Shown: one piece after another, positions 59,724 to 64,000 of the stretch | How positions within the stretch are numbered: position 1 is the stretch's first letter | Layout of the letters: each line of letters starts with the position of its first letter | From: CAVOKN01 sp963696505 | GTDB lineage: Bacteria > Pseudomonadota > Gammaproteobacteria > Burkholderiales > Rhodocyclaceae | Direction: 5' to 3' | Assembly (NCBI GenBank): GCA_963696505.1 | Contig: CAVOKN010000007.1 | Coordinates: 1-64,000, forward strand | DNA length: 64,000 bases | Made by a program: the position numbers and the translations under genes | Notes under the pieces: generated by a model | The model's database searches: none | Told to the model about the DNA's origin: nothing | What the model saw: the letters and a program-made list of their open reading frames with translations, nothing else

Positions 59724-61847
59724 ATGACAACCAATCCGCTGCTGCAACGCTTTCTGCCTTTCCTGCGCTGGCTGCCTTACAAGGGTACGGCGCTCCGCGC
59801 CGACTTCCTGGCCGGACTCACGGTGGCGCTGGTGCTGGTGCCCCAGTCCATGGCCTACGCCCAGTTGGCCGGGCTGCCGCCCTACTACGGTCTGTACGCG
59901 GCCTTCCTGCCGGTGATGGTGGCAGCGCTGTGGGGATCGTCGAACCAGCTCGGGACCGGTCCGGTGGCCGTGGTGTCCCTGCTCACGGCATCCTCCCTTG
60001 CGCCGCTGGCGGCGACGGGGAGCGAGCAGTACGTGGTTTTGGCGGTGATGCTGGCCCTGCTGGTGGGCCTGGTGCAGATAGCGCTGGGGGCTTTCAAGCT
60101 TGGCGTGATCGTCAATTTCCTTTCCCACCCGGTGATCGTCGGCTTTACCAATGCCGCAGCGCTGATCATCGGCCTGTCCCAGATCAACAAGCTGATCGGC
60201 GTTCCCATGGGACGTTCCGAGCACTTCATCGAGGACATCTGGGGCGTGGTGAAGCAGGTGGGCGATACCCATCTGCCGACGCTGGCCATGGGTTTGGCAG
60301 CAATCGCCATCATGGTGCTGATCCGCAAGAAGGCGCCCAAACTGCCGGGTGTGCTGATTGCCGTGGCGCTGACCACCGTGGTGAGTTGGTCCATCGGCTT
60401 CGAGCGCAACACCCGGGCCGGCGTCGAGGCGGTCATGGACAGCGAGGCAGGCGGCCTGCTGACCGAGTTCGCGCGTACCGAGGCCCGTATCGAGGAGATC
60501 AATGCCCAGATCGCGACGCGCTCGGCAGCGCTGAAGCAGGCGCAAAAGGACAGCGCCGAGCCGAGCCATGCGATCGCCACGGCGAACTACGAACTGGAAC
60601 TGCTGCGTTTGCAACTCCATGATCGGGAAACCGAGAATCGCGGGCGCAATCGCGCCATCCGCAGCTTCGCTTTCGAACGCGTGGCGGCTGCGGATGGGCA
60701 GGCGGCAGTCTTCTACGTCGAAGGCAGGCTGCCCGCCGGCGCCCAGTCCGATGGCCACCGTTGGCGCATCGCCAAGGCGTCGCGGGGCGAGCTCAAGTTC
60801 GTGGGCGGCGGCGAGGTGGTGGGCAAGATTCCCGAGGGGCTGCCTTCCTTCTCGGTGCCCAAGATGTCCTGGGACATGCTCGGTACGCTGCTGTCCACCG
60901 CCATCGTGATTTCCCTGGTGGGCTTCATGGAGGCGATCTCCATCGCCAAGGCGATGGCGGCCAAGACCAAGCAGAAGATCGACCCCAACCAGGAACTGCT
61001 GGGCCAGGGCTTGGCCAACGTGGTGGGCGCGCTTAGCCAGGCCTTTCCGGTCTCGGGCTCGTTTTCCCGCTCGGCGGTGAACATCAATGCCGGCGCCGTC
61101 ACCGGCATGTCCTCGGTATTCACCGGCCTGTTGGTGCTGCTCACCCTGCTGTTTCTGACGCCGCTTCTCTATCACCTGCCGCAGGCGGTGCTGGCGGCGG
61201 TGATCATCATGGCGGTGATCGGGCTGGTGAATTTGGATGCGGTCAAGCATGCCTGGCAGGCGAGCCGCCACGACGGCGCGGCGGCGATCGTGACCTTCTT
61301 CGCCACCCTGGCCTTCGCACCGCATCTGGACAATGGCATCCTGGTGGGGGCCGGACTGGCGATCCTGCTCTATCTGCTGCGCACCATGAAGCCGCGGGTG
61401 GCGATCCTCGGCCGCTATGCCGATGGCACGCTGCGCGACGCTTCGGTGCACGACCTTCCCGCTTCGGAGGTCGTGACGGCAGTTCGCTTTGACGGTCGGC
61501 TTTACTTCGCCAACGTGTCCTACTTCGAGGATGCGATCCTGGAGGCGGTAGCCAACAATCCCAAGGCCGCCTACCTGCTCGTGGTTGGCGACGCCATCAA
61601 CGAACTGGACGCCTCCGGCGAGGAAGTGATCCACCATATCGTCGACCGCCTGCGCAGCAACGGCGTCAAGGTCGTGTTCGCCGGCCTCAAGAAACAGGTG
61701 ATCGAGGTCATGCGCGCCACCGGCCTGCTCGACCACCTGGGCGAGAACAGTCTCTTCGCCACCGCCGATATGGCGCTGGAGTCGATCTACGCCTCGGCCG
61801 CCGCGGCGGGCAAGGAAGCCGATCGGACGCTGCGGCCCCAGAAGTGA
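59724..61847 (+). CDS. SulP-family anion transporter with long soluble insertion
   Basis: 707 aa. SulP core: FLAGLTVALVLVPQSMAYAQ, GLPPYYGLYAAFLPVMVAAL, HPVIVGFTNAAALIIGLSQI, GFMEAISIAKAMA, FPVSGSFSRSAVN. A C-terminal STAS domain starts at about 575. Between TM segments, residues about 229-362 form an insertion with a coiled coil (TEARIEEINAQIATRSAALK) and a beta-rich part that typical SulP proteins lack. SulP proteins carry sulfate, bicarbonate or other anions. It is followed after 79 bases by DabB, which supports bicarbonate as substrate. Confidence 0.85.
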   Translation: MTTNPLLQRFLPFLRWLPYKGTALRADFLAGLTVALVLVPQSMAYAQLAGLPPYYGLYAAFLPVMVAALWGSSNQLGTGPVAVVSLLTASSLAPLAATGSEQYVVLAVMLALLVGLVQIALGAFKLGVIVNFLSHPVIVGFTNAAALIIGLSQINKLIGVPMGRSEHFIEDIWGVVKQVGDTHLPTLAMGLAAIAIMVLIRKKAPKLPGVLIAVALTTVVSWSIGFERNTRAGVEAVMDSEAGGLLTEFARTEARIEEINAQIATRSAALKQAQKDSAEPSHAIATANYELELLRLQLHDRETENRGRNRAIRSFAFERVAAADGQAAVFYVEGRLPAGAQSDGHRWRIAKASRGELKFVGGGEVVGKIPEGLPSFSVPKMSWDMLGTLLSTAIVISLVGFMEAISIAKAMAAKTKQKIDPNQELLGQGLANVVGALSQAFPVSGSFSRSAVNINAGAVTGMSSVFTGLLVLLTLLFLTPLLYHLPQAVLAAVIIMAVIGLVNLDAVKHAWQASRHDGAAAIVTFFATLAFAPHLDNGILVGAGLAILLYLLRTMKPRVAILGRYADGTLRDASVHDLPASEVVTAVRFDGRLYFANVSYFEDAILEAVANNPKAAYLLVVGDAINELDASGEEVIHHIVDRLRSNGVKVVFAGLKKQVIEVMRATGLLDHLGENSLFATADMALESIYASAAAAGKEADRTLRPQK

Positions 61848-61926
61848 TGGGCCTGGCTGCGATGCCCCTTGCCGCGCACCGTTGCCCGGTGCCCGAGCTT
61901 GCCAGCCGTCGCATCGGGGGCCTCGG

Positions 61927-63384
61927 GTGAGCCTCACCCTGCTGCTCCTGCTGCCGCTTGCCGGCGCGGTACTGATCGGTCTCATGCCGGCACGGCGCAT
62001 CGCGGGCATCCGCGACGTGGCGTTTGCCTCTGCGGCAGCGACCCTGCTCTATGCCTGGTCGCTGCTCGGCCACTTCGATTACGCGGTGGCCGAGGTCCAG
62101 TTGTTCGAACACCACGTCTGGAATCCCCGCGCCGGTTCCAGCTTCTCCCTCGGGGTGGACGGCATCTCCTTGCCGATGGTGTTGCTCGCCACCCTGCTCA
62201 CCGTGGTGGCGGTGCTCGCCTCCGGCGCGATCCGGCGCAACGCCAAGCTCTACTACCTGCTGCTGCTGCTGCTGGAAGCGGCGATGCTCGGCGTATTCAC
62301 CGCCCGCGACTGGTCGCTGTTCTACGTGTTCTGGGAACTGACCCTGATCCCGTTGTTCTTCCTCATCGACCGCCTGGGCGGCGCCAATCGCCACCGGGCG
62401 GCGCTGAACTTCGTGCTGTACACCATGGGCGGTTCGGTGTTCATGCTGGTCGCATTGCTGTTCCTGTTCGACGCCTCCCCCGGCCACAGCTTCGGCATGG
62501 CGGCGATGGCGGAGGGCGCGCGCGCCCTGCCGCGCGAGACGCAGTCGCTGATCTTTCTTGGGCTGCTGATCGGCTTCGGCGTCAAGATGCCGATCGTCCC
62601 GCTGCACGGCTGGCTGCCGCTGGCCCACGTCGAAGCACCCAGCCCGGTGTCCATTCTCCTTTCGGGCATCCTGCTCAAGATGGGCTCCTACGGCCTGATC
62701 CGCGCCGCCGAGTCGCTGCCGTCGGCGGTGATGGCGCTGCAGCCCTGGCTGGCGGCGCTGGCCTTCGTGAACCTGATCTACGGCGGCGTGCTCGCCTGGC
62801 ACCAGCGCGATCTGAAGGGCATGGTCGCGTACTCCTCGGTGTCGCACATGGGCGTGGTGCTGCTGGGCATCGCCGCGCTCAATGTCGCCGGGCTCACCGG
62901 CGCGGTGATGCAGATGGTCGCCCACGGCCTGGTGGCGGGTGCGCTGTTCCTGCTCATCGGCCTGCTCTACGAGCGCACCCACACCCGTGACCTCGCCGAC
63001 TACAGCTCGCTGGTGCGGGTGATGCCGCGCTTCGCCTTCTTCACCGTGCTCGCTTTCCTGGCGGCGATGGGCCTGCCCGGCACCGCCGGCTTCGTCGCCG
63101 AGCTGCATGCGCTGGTCGGCGGCTTCGAGCGTTGGGGTGCCTGGGTGGCGCTGCTTTCGCTGTCGGTGCTGATCAGCGCTGCCTACGCGCTGCGCACCAT
63201 CGGCCGGCTTTTCACCGGCCCGGTACGCGCCGCGATGCAGGACGTGCCCGATCTCACCCGCTCCGAGATGGCGGCGGCGGGGGTGCTGTCGGCAGGCGTT
63301 CTGGTGCTGGGCTTCTATCCGGCTCCCGCGCTGGCGCTGATCGCCGCCTCGGTCGGGCACTTGAGCCGGCTGTTCGGATCATGA
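61927..63384 (+). CDS. dabB: DabB-like proton-conducting membrane subunit (NuoM/L-like)
   Basis: 485 aa from GTG 61927, 14 helices. NuoL/M-family features: FYVFWELTLIPLFFLIDRLG, FGVKMPIVPLHGWLPLAHVE, SPVSILLSGILLKMGSYGLI and VAYSSVSHMGVVLLGIAA with Lys and Glu residues for proton transfer. Directly followed by a DUF2309 gene (4-base overlap), so this is the DabB subunit of a DAB inorganic-carbon accumulation complex, not part of Complex I. Upstream in-frame codons would add 15 unlikely residues. Confidence 0.85.
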   Translation: MSLTLLLLLPLAGAVLIGLMPARRIAGIRDVAFASAAATLLYAWSLLGHFDYAVAEVQLFEHHVWNPRAGSSFSLGVDGISLPMVLLATLLTVVAVLASGAIRRNAKLYYLLLLLLEAAMLGVFTARDWSLFYVFWELTLIPLFFLIDRLGGANRHRAALNFVLYTMGGSVFMLVALLFLFDASPGHSFGMAAMAEGARALPRETQSLIFLGLLIGFGVKMPIVPLHGWLPLAHVEAPSPVSILLSGILLKMGSYGLIRAAESLPSAVMALQPWLAALAFVNLIYGGVLAWHQRDLKGMVAYSSVSHMGVVLLGIAALNVAGLTGAVMQMVAHGLVAGALFLLIGLLYERTHTRDLADYSSLVRVMPRFAFFTVLAFLAAMGLPGTAGFVAELHALVGGFERWGAWVALLSLSVLISAAYALRTIGRLFTGPVRAAMQDVPDLTRSEMAAAGVLSAGVLVLGFYPAPALALIAASVGHLSRLFGS

Positions 63385-64000
63385 GCATGGACCACGGCGC
63401 CGAGAGTGGCGACATGCGCTCCCATCTGCTGGATTGGGTGCAGCACCTGGAGCACGTGCTGCCGGGGCAGGCGCCGATCAAGGACTTCGTCCATCACAAC
63501 ACCCTGCACGGTTTCGAGCATCTCAGCTTTCCCGAGGCGCTGGCCGCCGCGCGGCGTCTCACCGGCGCGGCGGGCTACCTGTCGCCGCAGCGCTTCCGCC
63601 AATTGCTGCAGGAGGGGCGCGTCACGCGAGACGATCTGGAGGACGTTCTGCGCGAGACCGCGGGATTCGATGCCGACGGGGTCGTTCTGGAAACTGCCTC
63701 CGGCCCGATGCGGCAGATCGACGTTCAGCTCGCGGTGCTGATCAACCCGCTGGATGCGGTGTCGCTGGCGCGGCTCGCCTGGGAGGCGGAGGAAAACGCT
63801 GCCTTCGCGCGGCTGCGAAAGGGCGTTCCCGAATCGCAGCGGCGCCGGCTGCTGGCCGCCGCGGGTGGCGAGGCGCAGGCTGTGGCGCAGTTGTGGGCCG
63901 CCTGCCTCGACGTGCTGGAGATCGATCCGGCTTTCCTGCACCCTGAGGAACTCGTCGAACGCTTCGATCGCGAGGAGGCGGACCGTGGCGACGCGGATGA
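63381..64000 (+). CDS. dabA: DabA (DUF2309), N-terminal part, runs off the window
   Basis: Starts MSMDHGAESGDMRSHLLDWV; the ATG overlaps the DabB stop (ATGA). VLPGQAPIKDFVHHNTLHGF and EHLSFPEALAAARRL are the N-terminal signature of DUF2309/DabA proteins. DabA is a carbonic anhydrase-like zinc subunit coupled to DabB for vectorial CO2 hydration, raising cytoplasmic bicarbonate. About 206 residues are visible; zinc ligands would be beyond the window end. Confidence 0.88.
   Translation, partial: MSMDHGAESGDMRSHLLDWVQHLEHVLPGQAPIKDFVHHNTLHGFEHLSFPEALAAARRLTGAAGYLSPQRFRQLLQEGRVTRDDLEDVLRETAGFDADGVVLETASGPMRQIDVQLAVLINPLDAVSLARLAWEAEENAAFARLRKGVPESQRRRLLAAAGGEAQAVAQLWAACLDVLEIDPAFLHPEELVERFDREEADRGDAD

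Noticed and set aside
59427..62009. Minus-strand open frame of 860 codons across SulP and the adenosyltransferase gene
   Set aside because: Its text is His/Gln/Arg-rich antisense shadow of two clear genes, without any domain.
61708..63360. Minus-strand open frame of 550 codons opposite DabB
   Set aside because: Antisense shadow in GC-rich DNA; DabB on the plus strand has unmistakable motifs.

Overview
The window is about 64 kb of GC-rich bacterial DNA. The gene content fits a betaproteobacterium with a respiratory or chemolithotrophic lifestyle, perhaps Rhodocyclales or Nitrosomonadales. Pointers are a beta-type H-NS core motif, an octaheme tetrathionate-reductase-type cytochrome c, an inorganic-carbon (DabB/DabA) locus, PlsB, and an operon with TIGR04282/TIGR04283 glycosyltransferases. 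Genus assignment cannot be made from the sequence alone. No tRNA, rRNA or CRISPR array was recognised.

The left part (1-29.5 kb) looks accessory and partly decayed. Positions 60-2397 hold almost no convincing coding sequence. Next come a Crp/Fnr regulator, an H-NS protein with a histone-H1-like tail, small DNA-binding or unknown proteins, an ISAs1 fragment, an Imm10-like orphan, and a row of hydrolase genes on the minus strand (M28 peptidase, SGNH hydrolase, class 3 lipase) of which several are frameshifted. A minus-strand DnaQ-like exonuclease, an M23 peptidase and a NYN/LabA-like protein follow. The block 12.9-20.4 kb holds two divergent genes (one with HExxH) and an operon of a gp3/RDF-like putative metal-binding protein, an SbcD-like nuclease and an SbcC/Rad50-like ATPase, plus a 42-codon ORF overlapping the last gene. 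Two lipoproteins sit at 21-22.6 kb. A group II intron remnant (23.6-24.4 kb and 27.3 kb) is split by a serine-recombinase transposon of about 2.9 kb whose recombinase lacks the expected catalytic serine. A transposase remnant and a Phd/VapC-type toxin-antitoxin pair close the region. Single-base frameshifts cluster between 3 and 17 kb; either the consensus is poor there or the region is decaying.

The right part (29.8-64 kb) is dense and intact. A minus-strand six-gene operon encodes DUF547, MsrB, two TIGR-type glycosyltransferases, DUF3047 and an NDH-2-like flavoprotein. Upstream of it lie an orphan T6SS-like TssB-TssC sheath fusion with a 125-aa partner, and plsB. FapA (DUF342) and a TlpA-like protein run the other way. 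A DUF302 protein, an octaheme cytochrome and a b-type cytochrome form an electron-transfer operon behind a possible FNR box. A FeoB-like transporter with degenerate GTPase motifs follows, then polysaccharide pyruvyl transferase, RhlE-type helicase and DAHP synthase.

From 51.5 kb the genes are a GT39/83-type membrane glycosyltransferase, a UbiA-family prenyltransferase, a cNMP-domain protein, an OmpR-type two-component system, a USP-like/membrane fusion with a strong internal start, a TauE/SafE exporter, a PduO-type cobalamin adenosyltransferase, a SulP transporter with a long soluble insertion, and DabB followed by DabA, which runs off the end. SulP plus DabBA suggests bicarbonate or CO2 acquisition.
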